Shown here: piece by piece, positions 53,630 to 62,790 of the stretch
Layout: the number at the start of each line of letters is the position of its first letter
Numbering within the stretch: position 1 is the stretch's first letter
DNA from: a bacterium
GTDB taxonomy: Bacteria > Bacillota > Bacilli > Lactobacillales > Streptococcaceae
Direction of reading: 5' to 3'
DNA: 64,000 bases
NCBI GenBank assembly: GCA_905221295.1
Contig: CAJNCP010000004.1
Span: 59,545-123,544, forward strand
The notes under the pieces: model-generated
The model's database searches: none
The model's input: the letters and a program-made list of their open reading frames with translations, nothing else
What the model was told of the DNA's origin: nothing
Program-made: the position numbers and the translations under genes

Positions 53630-54592
53630 ATGACACAAGAATGGTTTGAAAGCGCCGATCTTGAGAAGAAATCAGCTCAGTCGAAATCGGAAATCCAGCC
53701 CGACCAACCAGAGACTTCGGAAATTGTAGAGACCGAATCACAAGCAAACCAAGAAACTCCTATCTCACCTAAAGAGTCGGAAAGGCATGAGGAGGAAGCT
53801 CCCGAAACGATAGAAGAAACCCAAACCGAGGAAGAGGGAGAAGGGAAAGCTGAAGAGGAAGGCAACCAAGAAAAACCTGCAAAAGAGAAAAGCATCCTCA
53901 GCAAGGCTTTAGAAAGCCCCTATATCCCAGATATTGACCCTCGTAAAACAGCCAGATTAAAAGAAGAAATCGCACTATTTTGGACTTGGCTACTGGATGC
54001 TATCCAAGAACCAACTGCCAGCAAGACTACGGACCAAAAGCATCGTTACAGTGTCTTTGGCCTGCTCACTTTGCTGTCTTCGATTAACCTTTTCTTTAGT
54101 ATCTATCATATCAAGCACCTCTACTACGGCTATATGGCCTCTATTGCCAATAGTTTACCTAACCAGCTCCCTCCTTTAGATCTCTTTGCTGGACTCTCCA
54201 TCTTGGTCGCTAGCGCTCTATTTTACTTTTCCATCATTCTGGGAGGCTTTACTGTCCGACGTGTGCTGGATCAGGAGAGTGACTTCACATTCCAAGAAGC
54301 CTTTGATCGGTATAGCAGACTCTTTGCTATCCCACTTGTCCTAACAGCTCTAGCAAGTTTCTTTGCACTCTTTGGTGGCTTACGATTTGCCGGCATCCTC
54401 ACTCTTCTAAGCATGGCTATCTTTGCCCTTGGAAATCTCTTTGTGATTAGCAAGCCAAGTAAGACCCGTAGCCTTGACCCATTTTATCGTTTCTTGCTCG
54501 CTGTCTTACTTGATGGCGCCATTCTCTTACCCTTCTTCATTGCAGAGCTCGCGCTGACAGTTGACTACCTTCGCATCCTGACTTTCTTTTAA
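53630..54592 (+). CDS. Membrane protein with acidic low-complexity N-terminus
   Basis: 320 residues from MTQEWFESADLEKKSAQSKS (AAAAAAGGAGGTTCCACC site). Residues about 15-100 are rich in Glu, Gln, Ser and Pro and should be disordered in the cytoplasm; about five hydrophobic segments follow (about 140-320). 62 bases after the DUF4097 gene, in the same operon. Similar streptococcal proteins are annotated only as DUF6574-like or hypothetical. Its role with the PadR-HAAS set is unknown. Confidence 0.75.
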   Translation: MTQEWFESADLEKKSAQSKSEIQPDQPETSEIVETESQANQETPISPKESERHEEEAPETIEETQTEEEGEGKAEEEGNQEKPAKEKSILSKALESPYIPDIDPRKTARLKEEIALFWTWLLDAIQEPTASKTTDQKHRYSVFGLLTLLSSINLFFSIYHIKHLYYGYMASIANSLPNQLPPLDLFAGLSILVASALFYFSIILGGFTVRRVLDQESDFTFQEAFDRYSRLFAIPLVLTALASFFALFGGLRFAGILTLLSMAIFALGNLFVISKPSKTRSLDPFYRFLLAVLLDGAILLPFFIAELALTVDYLRILTFF

Positions 54593-54595
54593 CCA

Positions 54596-54633
54596 AAATC
54601 CCTGCCATTTGTTAATGGCAGGGATTTTTATGC
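54596..54633. terminator. Bidirectional terminator after the PadR operon
   Basis: AAATCCCTGCCATT, TGTTA loop, AATGGCAGGGATTT, flanked by A and T runs; 14-bp stem 4 bases after the stop codon, between convergent genes. Confidence 0.92.
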
Positions 54634-54654
54634 TTACTCTTTTTTAAACAAGAC

Positions 54655-55515
54655 CTACTCGATGCTTGCCAATCCTTCAAAATCTTTTCCCAAAATGGCT
54701 TGTACTTCTAATTGATTGGCATCTAGTTGCTGATAAAATGCTTCTGGTAGCGACTCTAGGAATCTTACATAGTCCAAGCGAGCGATGGATTCGTAGTCTT
54801 CTGCTTTGGACCCATCACCAGAAATCGTCACTAGGTCAATCTCCCAAACAAGCTCCTTGCCTGCTAGTTGCTCGGTATAGGATGCTGGTACAAAGGGCTC
54901 CTTAGGTAAAATTGTCTTGACTCCCTGGGCTAGGTGGTAGATACCGTGTACCTTGCCTTGGGCGTCTGGGTAAAATTTCACACTGGCAAGATAGGCATCA
55001 GAGCCTTGAACTTTCTTGACCAGCTCTTCAAAACGTGCCAATCCATCCTCAGCCAAAAAACTCTCGAGGTATTCCTTGTTGAGATAGATAGGGGCCAAGA
55101 GCCCTTGGCAGTATACTAGACGAGCCGCCTTATCCGCTAGATAATTCTGAACTATTTGTCGGAAATAAGCTTCAAAGTCAAATCCTTCTAGCCCTTCTGC
55201 CACTTGCCCCAACTTGCTTGATAGGGCTTGGAGGAGAGCTTCTACAATCTCCCAGTCCGCTCTAGTAAGGAAGTCTGGAATCACCACTTGATAGCCTTTT
55301 CGACTATCCGCATAGTTCACCTTGAAGAGAAATTGCGACTGACCTACAATCCCACACTCGATATACTCGAGACGATTGAGGGGCTGACGGAGATAGACAG
55401 CATCATAACTGTGTGACTCCAAGCCCTCCACCAAGGCTAAGATAGACTTGGCAGTCAAGACCTCCTGTTGTCCTAGAATGCTTTCTTTATTTGGGATAAA
55501 AAATGTTTTCGCCAT
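54655..55515 (-). CDS. DUF4299 family protein
   Basis: 286 residues, MAKTFFIPNKESILGQQEVL; soluble, without membrane segments. Repeated RYECG-like features (RLEYIECGIVG, YADSRKGYQVVIPDFLTRADW) match the streptococcal DUF4299 family of unknown function. Monocistronic, convergent with the PadR operon. Confidence 0.8.
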   Translation of the reverse strand: MAKTFFIPNKESILGQQEVLTAKSILALVEGLESHSYDAVYLRQPLNRLEYIECGIVGQSQFLFKVNYADSRKGYQVVIPDFLTRADWEIVEALLQALSSKLGQVAEGLEGFDFEAYFRQIVQNYLADKAARLVYCQGLLAPIYLNKEYLESFLAEDGLARFEELVKKVQGSDAYLASVKFYPDAQGKVHGIYHLAQGVKTILPKEPFVPASYTEQLAGKELVWEIDLVTISGDGSKAEDYESIARLDYVRFLESLPEAFYQQLDANQLEVQAILGKDFEGLASIE

Positions 55516-55604
55516 AACTGGTCTCCTTTGAAATCGTTTACATATAGTATACCCTATTTTCCTGAAAGATACAGAAACAAATTTTAGATTTTTAGATAAA
55601 AAGC

Positions 55605-55634
55605 ATAGAAAAACAGCCCTTAGGGGCTGTTTGC
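55605..55634 (-). terminator. Terminator of trhO
   Basis: AAACAGCCCC, TAA, GGGGCTGTTT (one mismatch at loop edge) then TTCTATG on the minus strand; it begins 2 bases after the trhO stop codon. Confidence 0.82.
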
Positions 55635-55635
55635 T

Positions 55636-56622
55636 TTATACTGTAGCGGCTTGATCCAAGCTTTCACCGATAGCGGCTAGGCGCTCGATTACTTCTACTT
55701 GTGTCAATTCATTTTCAGCAACATAGCGGTTTCGTGGGTGAACACGACACTCGTGTGAGCATCCACGAAGGTACTTGTCTTCATTTTCTTCTGATGTTAG
55801 GATACGACGGTTACAGAAGGGATTTCCACAGTTGACATAGCGTTCACATGGTGTTCCATCAAACCAGTCTTTCCCTACGATGGTTGGATTGACATGGTTA
55901 ACATCTACGGCAATACGCTCGTCAAAGACGTACATTTTCCCATCCCAAAGCTCACCTTGGACTTCTGGGTCTTTACCGTAAGTTGCGATTCCTCCGTGCA
56001 ATTGGCCGACATCTTTGTAGCCTTCACGAACCATCCAGCCTGAGAATTTCTCACAGCGAACACCACCTGTACAGTAAACCACGACACGTTTGTCCATGAA
56101 TTTTTCCTTGTTATCACGAACCCATTGTGGCAACTCACGGAAGTTGCGGATGTCTGGGCGGATAGCCCCACGGAAATGTCCTAGGTCGTACTCATAATCG
56201 TTACGTGTGTCAAGAACCACTGTATCTTCGTCAAGAAGGGCTTCTTTGAACTCTTTTGGAGACAAGTAAGCACCCGTCGTTTCAAGTGGGTTGATATCGT
56301 TGTCAAAATCGTTGTCTTCCAAACCAAGGTGGACAATTTCTTTCTTGTAGCGAACAAACATCTTCTTGAAGGCTTGTTCATTTTCTTCGTCAATCTTGAA
56401 CCAGAGGTCTTCCATGCCTGGGAGGCTGTGAACGTAGTCCATGTATTTTTGAGTTGTTTCGTAATCACCTGAAACAGTCCCGTTAATTCCCTCGTCAGCG
56501 ACTAGGATACGGCCTTTGAGACCGATTGATTTACAGAAAGCCAAGTGGTCTGCAGCAAATTGCTCTGCGTTTTCAATTGGAGTATAAAGGTAGTAAAGTA
56601 AGACACGAATATCTTTTGCCAT
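55636..56622 (-). CDS. trhO: tRNA uridine(34) hydroxylase, rhodanese family
   Basis: 328 residues from [20 protein letters not shown]; a longer in-frame start has no good ribosome-binding site. N-terminal acylphosphatase-like domain (about 1-95), rhodanese domain (about 120-215) with [17 protein letters not shown] holding the active cysteine, and a C-terminal cysteine-rich zinc-like part ([22 protein letters not shown]). TrhO/YceA hydroxylates U34 of certain tRNAs. Promoter TTGCAT-17-TATACT at 56679-56707. Confidence 0.92.
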   Translation of the reverse strand: MAKDIRVLLYYLYTPIENAEQFAADHLAFCKSIGLKGRILVADEGINGTVSGDYETTQKYMDYVHSLPGMEDLWFKIDEENEQAFKKMFVRYKKEIVHLGLEDNDFDNDINPLETTGAYLSPKEFKEALLDEDTVVLDTRNDYEYDLGHFRGAIRPDIRNFRELPQWVRDNKEKFMDKRVVVYCTGGVRCEKFSGWMVREGYKDVGQLHGGIATYGKDPEVQGELWDGKMYVFDERIAVDVNHVNPTIVGKDWFDGTPCERYVNCGNPFCNRRILTSEENEDKYLRGCSHECRVHPRNRYVAENELTQVEVIERLAAIGESLDQAATV

Positions 56623-56678
56623 AAGATTTGTTCTCTTTTCTATTCTTAAATTTTCAGAATTTTTCATTCAACTATACT

Positions 56679-56707
56679 AGTATACCCACTTGGGAAAACG
56701 AATGCAA
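56679..56707 (-). promoter_or_regulatory. trhO promoter
   Basis: Minus strand -35 TTGCAT (56702-56707), 17-base spacer, -10 TATACT (56679-56684). Confidence 0.78.
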
Positions 56708-56753
56708 TTTATTTGACCGGAAATTGTATAGAGAGACCTGCCACTGCACTTCA

Positions 56754-57050
56754 TCAGTAACCATAGCGAATCGCAGATAATTCTCTCAATTTTTTGATAT
56801 GCCTAGCTTGACTTTTTGACAAACCCAGCTTATTGTCAATTAATACACGTGAGATGTCAACGTTCATTTGGCTCAGAATAAATGGAGTAGAGGTCCCATC
56901 ATCCTCTAATCGCTTTTTATAAATCACTAACTGATTTTTCAGGGGAGCAAGTCGAGGCGCAGCCTTTATATCTTCCAATAGATGATCAATGATGGTCATG
57001 GCTTCACAACGCCTTTCGCTTCCTCCAGCGAACCATTTTAATGGTGTCAT
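56754..57050 (-). CDS. Bacteriocin immunity-like protein (EntA_Immun type)
   Basis: 98 residues from MTPLKWFAGGSERRCEAMTI; the ATG two codons earlier is only 3 bases from AGGAGG, so this one, 9 bases away, is preferred. All-helical: LKNQLVIYKKRLEDDGTSTP and FILSQMNVDISRVLIDNKLG fit the four-helix bundle of enterocin A-type immunity proteins, which guard the mannose PTS. No bacteriocin gene is near. It lies 68 bases after a CPBP protease gene, a pairing common in immunity cassettes. Assignment by pattern only. Confidence 0.6.
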   Translation of the reverse strand: MTPLKWFAGGSERRCEAMTIIDHLLEDIKAAPRLAPLKNQLVIYKKRLEDDGTSTPFILSQMNVDISRVLIDNKLGLSKSQARHIKKLRELSAIRYGY

Positions 57051-57118
57051 TCTCATTTTCCTCCTGAAATTCGCTTATAAATTGAAACACTATAATTCCT
57101 AACTCTCCAGCCAGTATT

Positions 57119-57808
57119 TTACCCAAACACCCTATGTAAAAAAGTCAGCAAAAATAGCAAGGTCGCTACAATATTATTGATCACATGCACCGCATAGGAA
57201 GGATAAATGCTCTTGGTATAACGGGTCAAACCAGCAAAAATGATTCCAGATGTTGCAAAGACGAAGATATCTAACAGACTAGGCAGACTTGAAAAATGAG
57301 GAAGAGCAAACAAAATGGAAGGAAGAAGCAAATCAAGGCCAAATCGCGAATGTTTAAAGAAAGCATGTTGCAACAAACCTCTATAGATCAATTCTTCCAT
57401 CAGCGGAACCAGAAAGAACAGGGCTATATAGATACCTAGCTCTGCAAAGTTAGTCCCACTATAACCAATCAATACAGCCCAACCTTCCGCAGTTGACTGG
57501 ACATGTTTAGCTGTCTGAACGTTAAAAGAGATCTGGAGCACTACCACTAATACTGTCAAAATCGAATACCAGAGCCATTTTTTTCTTGGAATGCGAAAGA
57601 GATAGCCATGGCCTGTCTTAGCCAAAATCCAAATCATGACTCCGATAAATAGCAAACTCAAGATATTTTGAATCCAGAAGAAATTGCCTATCTGGGAAGA
57701 AAATTGCCAATAGTTTTGGACAATAAGCGTCAGCTGAGAAAGGCCAAATACGAAAAATAGGTAAGAGAAGACAGCACTCATTTTGAAAAGAAGGCGATAT
57801 TTTTTCAT
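57119..57808 (-). CDS. CPBP family intramembrane metalloprotease
   Basis: 229 residues, seven hydrophobic segments. PLMEELIYRGLLQHAFF is motif 1 (EExxxR) and SILFALPHFSS motif 2 (FxxxH). Similar proteins in lactic acid bacteria give immunity to bacteriocins or mature peptides. It precedes the immunity-like gene in the same direction. A second family member lies at 41880-42551. Confidence 0.87.
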   Translation of the reverse strand: MKKYRLLFKMSAVFSYLFFVFGLSQLTLIVQNYWQFSSQIGNFFWIQNILSLLFIGVMIWILAKTGHGYLFRIPRKKWLWYSILTVLVVVLQISFNVQTAKHVQSTAEGWAVLIGYSGTNFAELGIYIALFFLVPLMEELIYRGLLQHAFFKHSRFGLDLLLPSILFALPHFSSLPSLLDIFVFATSGIIFAGLTRYTKSIYPSYAVHVINNIVATLLFLLTFLHRVFG

Positions 57809-57883
57809 AATAAATCCCCTATAGATGTATGTGTATCACATCGCATAAACCCTCAGAACCACTGTTTTCATTTTTACATCCTA

Positions 57884-57938
57884 AAAATCACTACCTCCCC
57901 TAGAGAACTAAGGAAGGCAGTGATCACATTTTTAGGAA
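57884..57938 (-). terminator. Terminator of the sugar ABC operon
   Basis: ATCACTGCCTTCC paired with GGGGAGGTAGTGAT (two G-U type pairs) and followed by TTTTTAGG on the minus strand, 30 bases after the binding-protein stop codon. Confidence 0.78.
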
Positions 57939-57968
57939 TTAGGAATGAATACACGAAATCAATCGTTC

Positions 57969-59453
57969 TTATGATTTTTTGTTTTTCAAGAATTCGTCGT
58001 ATTGTTTTTGCATTTCGTTCAATACTTTTTCGTAGGCACCTTCAGATTTCAATTTTTCCATCAATTCTGGAATAGCTTTATCTGGGTCTACAGTACCAGT
58101 GTTGATAGCTGTATCGAATTGTTGCATTGTGTTAGAGATTGCTGAAATTTCAGATTTCACACTGTCAGTGTTAAAGATAAATCCAAGTGCTGGAGATTCT
58201 TTAGCTTCTGCCAATTGTTTCTTAGAATCTGCAATTTGTTGGTCTGTAACGTTTTCGTTAATGTAAAGGATCCAGTTGTTACCAGTGTTCCAACCTGACA
58301 TGTGAGTGTTTCCTTTATATCCATCAAGGACGCGTACACGGTTTTCTTTACCTTCAACTTTTTCCCAGTTCTTACCTTCTGGACCGTAAACAAGACCGTT
58401 CAAGAGTTCTGGGTTTGTGTTCAAGAGATTCAACACTTCCATTGATTTTTCTTTGTTCTTAGAGTTGTTTGAAATGACAAAGTTAGCAACTTGTGTTGTT
58501 TGGTTTTTCTTGATAAAGTTAGTGATTGGTTTGATTTGGATGTCTTTGTTAGCAACACGTGAAAGCAAGCTGTTACCGTAGTCAGCTGGTCCTACTGTTT
58601 CTTCACGAACGAACCAAGTATCTTGTTGAAGGTCAAATGAAGTGTCGCTTGTTGCTACGTCTTTTGGAATGTATCCTTCTTCATAGAATTTGTGAAGAGT
58701 CTTCAAGTGTTCTTTGAAACGAGGTACTTCGTAACGGTTTACAATCTTAGTAGTATCCCCTTCAAGGTCGATAACGAATGGAAGTCCATTTGGTACTGGG
58801 TAGTCAAAGTTATCGGATGGGATAAAGTTCTTCGTAACCGCAAATGGTACTACGTCTGGAGCTTTTTCTTTGATTTGTTTCAAGACTGGTTCAAGTGTTT
58901 CGTATGAAGTGACACCTGAAATATCGATACCATATTTAGCAAGAAGAGCGCCGTTGAAGGCAAAGTTTTGAGATGATGCAACGTTGGCTGCAACTGGAAC
59001 AGCATAGATCTTACCGTTTACAGTGTTTCCTTTGATGTAAGCTGGGTCAAGTGCTTTGTAAAGCTCTGCTCCTTCTTTCTTGTACAAATCAGTCAAGTCA
59101 GCGTAAGCACCTTTTTGAGCATTTACAACATAGTTATCTGCAAAGGCGATATCATAATTTTCACCAGATGATGTGATAACGGACATTTTCTTGCTGTAGT
59201 CACCCCATCCGAGATATTGGATATCCAATTTAGCACCAACTTTTTCTTCGATGATTTTGTTTGCATTTTCTAGCAATTCATCCAAGTTATCTGGTTTGTC
59301 ACCGATTTGGTACATTTTAAGAACAGGTTTTTCACTTGAAGTAGTGTCAGCAGCTTTTTTGTTATTACCTGTAAGGTTTCCACAAGCAGCGAGACCAGCA
59401 GCCAAAGCGACTACGCTAGCAGATGCAAAAGCATATTTTTTCCAGTTTTTCAT
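57969..59453 (-). CDS. Extracellular carbohydrate-binding lipoprotein of ABC importer
   Basis: 494 residues. Signal peptide and lipobox LAAGLAACGN (cysteine about residue 24), then a family-1 solute-binding fold (KPVLKMYQIGDKPDNLDELL; FAFNGALLAKYGIDISG) with a C-terminal DUF3502-like region. Belongs to the LplA/YtcQ group that captures oligosaccharides or glycan fragments. Follows its two permeases with a hairpin-bearing gap, so it may be made in excess. Ligand unknown. Confidence 0.9.
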   Translation of the reverse strand: MKNWKKYAFASASVVALAAGLAACGNLTGNNKKAADTTSSEKPVLKMYQIGDKPDNLDELLENANKIIEEKVGAKLDIQYLGWGDYSKKMSVITSSGENYDIAFADNYVVNAQKGAYADLTDLYKKEGAELYKALDPAYIKGNTVNGKIYAVPVAANVASSQNFAFNGALLAKYGIDISGVTSYETLEPVLKQIKEKAPDVVPFAVTKNFIPSDNFDYPVPNGLPFVIDLEGDTTKIVNRYEVPRFKEHLKTLHKFYEEGYIPKDVATSDTSFDLQQDTWFVREETVGPADYGNSLLSRVANKDIQIKPITNFIKKNQTTQVANFVISNNSKNKEKSMEVLNLLNTNPELLNGLVYGPEGKNWEKVEGKENRVRVLDGYKGNTHMSGWNTGNNWILYINENVTDQQIADSKKQLAEAKESPALGFIFNTDSVKSEISAISNTMQQFDTAINTGTVDPDKAIPELMEKLKSEGAYEKVLNEMQKQYDEFLKNKKS

Positions 59454-59505
59454 GATAAAAACTCCTTTTTTTGTTTTTAAACTTATAAACGATTTAATGA
59501 TTTGT

Positions 59506-59556
59506 AACTTCAGTCGCTAAGATGAAGTTGGGAAGGGAGAAACGGTGTTTCTCAGC
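59506..59556 (-). promoter_or_regulatory. Hairpins between permease and binding-protein genes
   Basis: GAGAAAC/GTTTCTC (59537-59553) and AACTTCA/TGAAGTT (59506-59529) on the minus strand, with no T-run. Such intercistronic stems often protect the 3' end of permease RNA or the 5' end of binding-protein RNA, giving unequal dosage. Inferred. Confidence 0.55.
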
Positions 59557-59561
59557 AAGTG

Positions 59562-60485
59562 CTATTCTTTCACACCACCGATCGTCAAACCTTTAACAAA
59601 GTAGCGTTGGAAGAATGGATACAGAATCGCGATTGGAAGGGTTGCAACGACAACCATGGCCATACGACCTGTTTCTTTCGGTAGAGCAACTCCCAGTTGG
59701 CCAGATAGGCCGACTGCTTTTGCAATGTAGTCCATATTTTGTTGGATTTGCATGAGCAAATATTGCAATGGATACAAGTTGTCACTCTTGATGTAAAGAA
59801 GGGCGTTGAACCAGTCGTTCCAGAAACCAAGAGCTGTCAAAAGCGTGATGGTTGCGATACCTGGAAGTGACAATGGCAAACAGATCTGGAAGAAGATCCG
59901 AGCTTCGCTGGCACCATCGATACGAGCGGATTCGAGAATGGCTTCTGGAATGGTCTTCTTGAAGAAGGAACGCATCAAGATGATGTTGAATGGTGAGAGG
60001 AGCATTGGAACAATCAAGGCCCAAACAGTATCACCAAGTTGAAGCAAGCGAGTGACCACGATATAGCCTGGCACCAAACCAGCATTGAACAACATACTAA
60101 GAAGGGCAAAGATCGTAAAGAATCTGCGGTACTTAAAGGTTGTCCGTGAGATGGCGTAGGCATAAGTTGTCGTGATGAATACGTTGGTCACTGTCCCGAC
60201 TACTGTTACAAAAATTGAGATAAAGAGCGCTTGGAGGATCTTATCTTTAAACTGAGCCAAGAACTCAAAACCATCTAATCCAAACTGTGATGGGAAAAAG
60301 CTATATCCATACTGGAGGATGCTCTTTTCGTCTGTCACCGAAATGATGATAACGAAGATAAAGGGCAAGATACAAGAAAGAGCAATCAAACCAGAGATGA
60401 TACTGAAGAAGATATCCGCCTTCTTACTAAAGGAGTGAATGCCGACATTATCGATTTTTTCTTTTTTAATTTTCTTTTCTGCCAT
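59562..60485 (-). CDS. Carbohydrate ABC transporter permease (YtcP type)
   Basis: 307 residues from MAEKKIKKEKIDNVGIHSFS (AAAGGAGGAGAAT site). Six membrane helices; the EAA loop EAILESARIDGASEARIFFQ (E-S-A-x-x-D-G-A) contacts the ATPase. Ends YPFFQRYFVKGLTIGGVKE as in YtcP permeases. 13 bases after the partner permease. No ATPase gene is present, so the shared MsmK-type ATPase encoded elsewhere is probably used. Confidence 0.93.
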   Translation of the reverse strand: MAEKKIKKEKIDNVGIHSFSKKADIFFSIISGLIALSCILPFIFVIIISVTDEKSILQYGYSFFPSQFGLDGFEFLAQFKDKILQALFISIFVTVVGTVTNVFITTTYAYAISRTTFKYRRFFTIFALLSMLFNAGLVPGYIVVTRLLQLGDTVWALIVPMLLSPFNIILMRSFFKKTIPEAILESARIDGASEARIFFQICLPLSLPGIATITLLTALGFWNDWFNALLYIKSDNLYPLQYLLMQIQQNMDYIAKAVGLSGQLGVALPKETGRMAMVVVATLPIAILYPFFQRYFVKGLTIGGVKE

Positions 60486-60498
60486 ATTCTCCTCCTTT

Positions 60499-61428
60499 CT
60501 AGAACAAAGCTGAGTTTGGATCGACTCGTCTTGCAAGCAAGTTTGATAGGATAACCAGAATCAAACCGACTACGGATTGGTAAAGACCGGCTGCTGAAGC
60601 CATACCGATATCTGCTGTCTGAGTCAAACCATTAAAGACATAGACGTCCAAAACGTTGGTCACATTGTAAAGCTGACCAGCATTGTGTGGGATTTGATAG
60701 AAGAGACCAAAGTCTGCACGGAAGATATTTCCGACTGCAAGAATAGTCAAGACTGTTACAAGCGGAGTCAACTGAGGAATGGTTACGTTGCGAATGCGTT
60801 GCCACTTACTAGCCCCGTCCACTGTTGCTGCTTCGTAGTAGGTTGGATCAATCCCCATGATCGTCGCATAGTACATGACACTGCTATATCCAAAGCCTTT
60901 CCAAATTCCTAGGAAAAGGAGAAGATATGGCCAAATGCCTAAGTCAGCATAGAAGTTGACTTCCTTCATGCCAATGGATGTTAGGAAATGGTTGAAAACC
61001 CCTTTGTCAATGTTTAGGAAGGCATCTGTAAAGAAACTGATGATAACCCATGACAAGAAGTAAGGGAACAACATAGACGTTTGGAAAATCTTAACCATTC
61101 TCTTAGAGCGAAGCTCGCTGAGGATGATGGCAATCCCTACTGATACAATCAAACCGATAAAGATAAAGCCGAGATTGTAAAGAACGGTATTTCGAGTGAT
61201 GATAAAGGCATCTTTTGAACTAAACAAGAATCTGAAATTATCTAACCCGACCCATTTACTATTCACAATACTATCTATGAAACCATTACTGGTCATATGG
61301 TAGTCTTTAAAGGCGACCACATTCCCAAATACTGGAATGTAAAAGAATAGAATCAACCAGAGTGCCCCTGGTAAAACCATCAAGAGAAAGATCCAGTTAT
61401 CTCTCAAGGTCTTTGAAAACTTTTTCAT
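60499..61428 (-). CDS. Carbohydrate ABC transporter permease (LplB type)
   Basis: 309 residues, six membrane helices. FFYIPVFGNVVAFKDYHM is typical of LplB/YteP, and the EAA loop YEAATVDGASKWQRIRNVTI is present. First gene of the permease-permease-binding-protein operon, behind a promoter with a perfect cre. Confidence 0.93.
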   Translation of the reverse strand: MKKFSKTLRDNWIFLLMVLPGALWLILFFYIPVFGNVVAFKDYHMTSNGFIDSIVNSKWVGLDNFRFLFSSKDAFIITRNTVLYNLGFIFIGLIVSVGIAIILSELRSKRMVKIFQTSMLFPYFLSWVIISFFTDAFLNIDKGVFNHFLTSIGMKEVNFYADLGIWPYLLLFLGIWKGFGYSSVMYYATIMGIDPTYYEAATVDGASKWQRIRNVTIPQLTPLVTVLTILAVGNIFRADFGLFYQIPHNAGQLYNVTNVLDVYVFNGLTQTADIGMASAAGLYQSVVGLILVILSNLLARRVDPNSALF

Positions 61429-61479
61429 AATTTCCTCCCTTTTTATTCCTAAAAACTGATTTCATCGAATTTTTAGGTT

Positions 61480-61527
61480 TGATAACGATTACATTATTAG
61501 TATACTCCTATTTGAAGGCTAGGTTAA
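61480..61527 (-). promoter_or_regulatory. Promoter and perfect cre of the sugar ABC operon
   Basis: Minus strand -35 TTAACC (61522-61527), 17 bases, -10 TATACT (61499-61504). TGTAATCGTTATCA (61480-61493) matches all 14 positions of TGWAANCGNTNWCA and covers the expected start point, so CcpA should repress the operon when glucose is present. Confidence 0.82.
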
Positions 61528-61544
61528 ACTACTAATTATAGAAA

Positions 61545-61583
61545 AAACTCCACAAATTATTTTATGTGGAGAAGTTTTTTATA
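61545..61583. terminator. Terminator of the 371-residue lipoprotein gene
   Basis: AACTTCTCCACA, AAATAAT loop, TGTGGAG-TTTTTT on the minus strand; A-rich on the other flank, so possibly bidirectional. About 55 bases after the stop codon. Confidence 0.8.
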
Positions 61584-61637
61584 AGAAATAGGTTTCACGA
61601 GAAACACTCTGCATACGATAAATGTATTTCCTCTTTA

Positions 61638-62753
61638 CTAATTGAAAACTTGTTCTAATATTGGGTGATGAAACTCGACAAAATGAACCTGGGCATTTAT
61701 GATAGCCCCTGATTCATTTTTATCAATCTCTGGTCTTCCTTCGGTGTGTAAAAGAGCAGGATTACCATCCTTGTAGCCAAAGAGAATCACCTCTGTCTCT
61801 GCTTCATTCACATAGCAAGCTAGGATTTCAAACCGCCCAGAACCTGAACCTGCACTATACCCATACCATTTAAAAGTATAATTCACCCAATCTACTTGTC
61901 CAAATTGCATTATCTGGTCTGGCACTGCTAGTCCATAGTAGTGACCATATGTTGCTAAGTTAGTTGACTTAAATCTTTCACCTTTACTATCCGAATAGGA
62001 TTCCATGGCCGTTTTTATCTTGTCTATTAAAGAACTATTATCTGTATCTGGCTCGCTCTCTGTGGTTACACTTGTTTTTAATAGAAATTCCTTAAAACGT
62101 TGCGCTAAGTCTGTATTCTCAGTCTCTTCAAAATTTGCAGTAGGGATAGTTTCCAGTGTCTTATCGGTATGCAAGACCTGTGCTTGCCCATCCTTCAGTG
62201 TAAATAGGTAGAAATGTTTGTCCTGATTGTCATAGTAGGCATCCAAAACCAAGTAATCATAGGCATTGTCACTCGATACTCCAAAAACATTCCATTTGAC
62301 ACTTTTCTGAGAGACTGTTGTAGTTTCTAATTTTTTGATTAGTTCATTTTTTTCATCAAAGTTTGCATGCTCTAATCTATGATAGGACTGCCCCATAGAA
62401 GAAGCCCAGCTTGCAAACTCTTCCTCCCACTTTTCGGTGTTGTATTGGATTAGCTTCTGAAAATCTGAGTAGTTCTTCATAATCAAGACTTGATCAGTCG
62501 GATTAGATAACTGGAGTTCTTCCATGGCTGCAAGAGTGGCAGCCATCGGTGATTGGACGGTTGTATCCTTATGATTTTTTTCATGCAAAAGAGCCTTTTG
62601 ATAGGAGTCCGCTAGGTAGTGAAAATAGTTGGTTACTTCCTTTGTTTGTTGCTCCCTTGGTATTGCCGGACTAGTTGCGCTATCCTCTGTCATTTTATGG
62701 CAGGCAGATAAGACTAGCATGCTAGTAGCTAGGACTAGTAGTAGCTTTTTCAT
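61638..62753 (-). CDS. Lipoprotein with two similar domains (DUF4767-like)
   Basis: 371 residues from MKKLLLVLATSMLVLSACHK; ATG at 62751-62753 with GGAGG 7 bases upstream (a TTG two codons earlier is less likely). Lipobox LVLSACHK (cysteine about residue 18). Two related halves: YLVLDAYYDNQDKHFYLFTL plus KDGQAQVLHTDK near residues 185-220, and FEILACYVNEAETEVILFGY plus KDGNPALLHTE near 315-345. A surface lipoprotein; the name DUF4767 is tentative. -10 TATAAT at 62785-62790. Confidence 0.75.
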   Translation of the reverse strand: MKKLLLVLATSMLVLSACHKMTEDSATSPAIPREQQTKEVTNYFHYLADSYQKALLHEKNHKDTTVQSPMAATLAAMEELQLSNPTDQVLIMKNYSDFQKLIQYNTEKWEEEFASWASSMGQSYHRLEHANFDEKNELIKKLETTTVSQKSVKWNVFGVSSDNAYDYLVLDAYYDNQDKHFYLFTLKDGQAQVLHTDKTLETIPTANFEETENTDLAQRFKEFLLKTSVTTESEPDTDNSSLIDKIKTAMESYSDSKGERFKSTNLATYGHYYGLAVPDQIMQFGQVDWVNYTFKWYGYSAGSGSGRFEILACYVNEAETEVILFGYKDGNPALLHTEGRPEIDKNESGAIINAQVHFVEFHHPILEQVFN

Positions 62754-62790
62754 GGTCAAACCTCCAAACTATCTTTATACCTTCATTATA

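Noticed and set aside
54601..54632. Possible insertion-sequence end because of the long inverted repeat
   Set aside because: Position between convergent genes, A/T-flanked stem and lack of a transposase fit a bidirectional terminator.
57050..57119. Start of the immunity-like gene at 57056
   Set aside because: Only 3 bases separate AGGAGG from that ATG; the ATG at 57050 has a workable distance, so it was chosen, though both remain possible.
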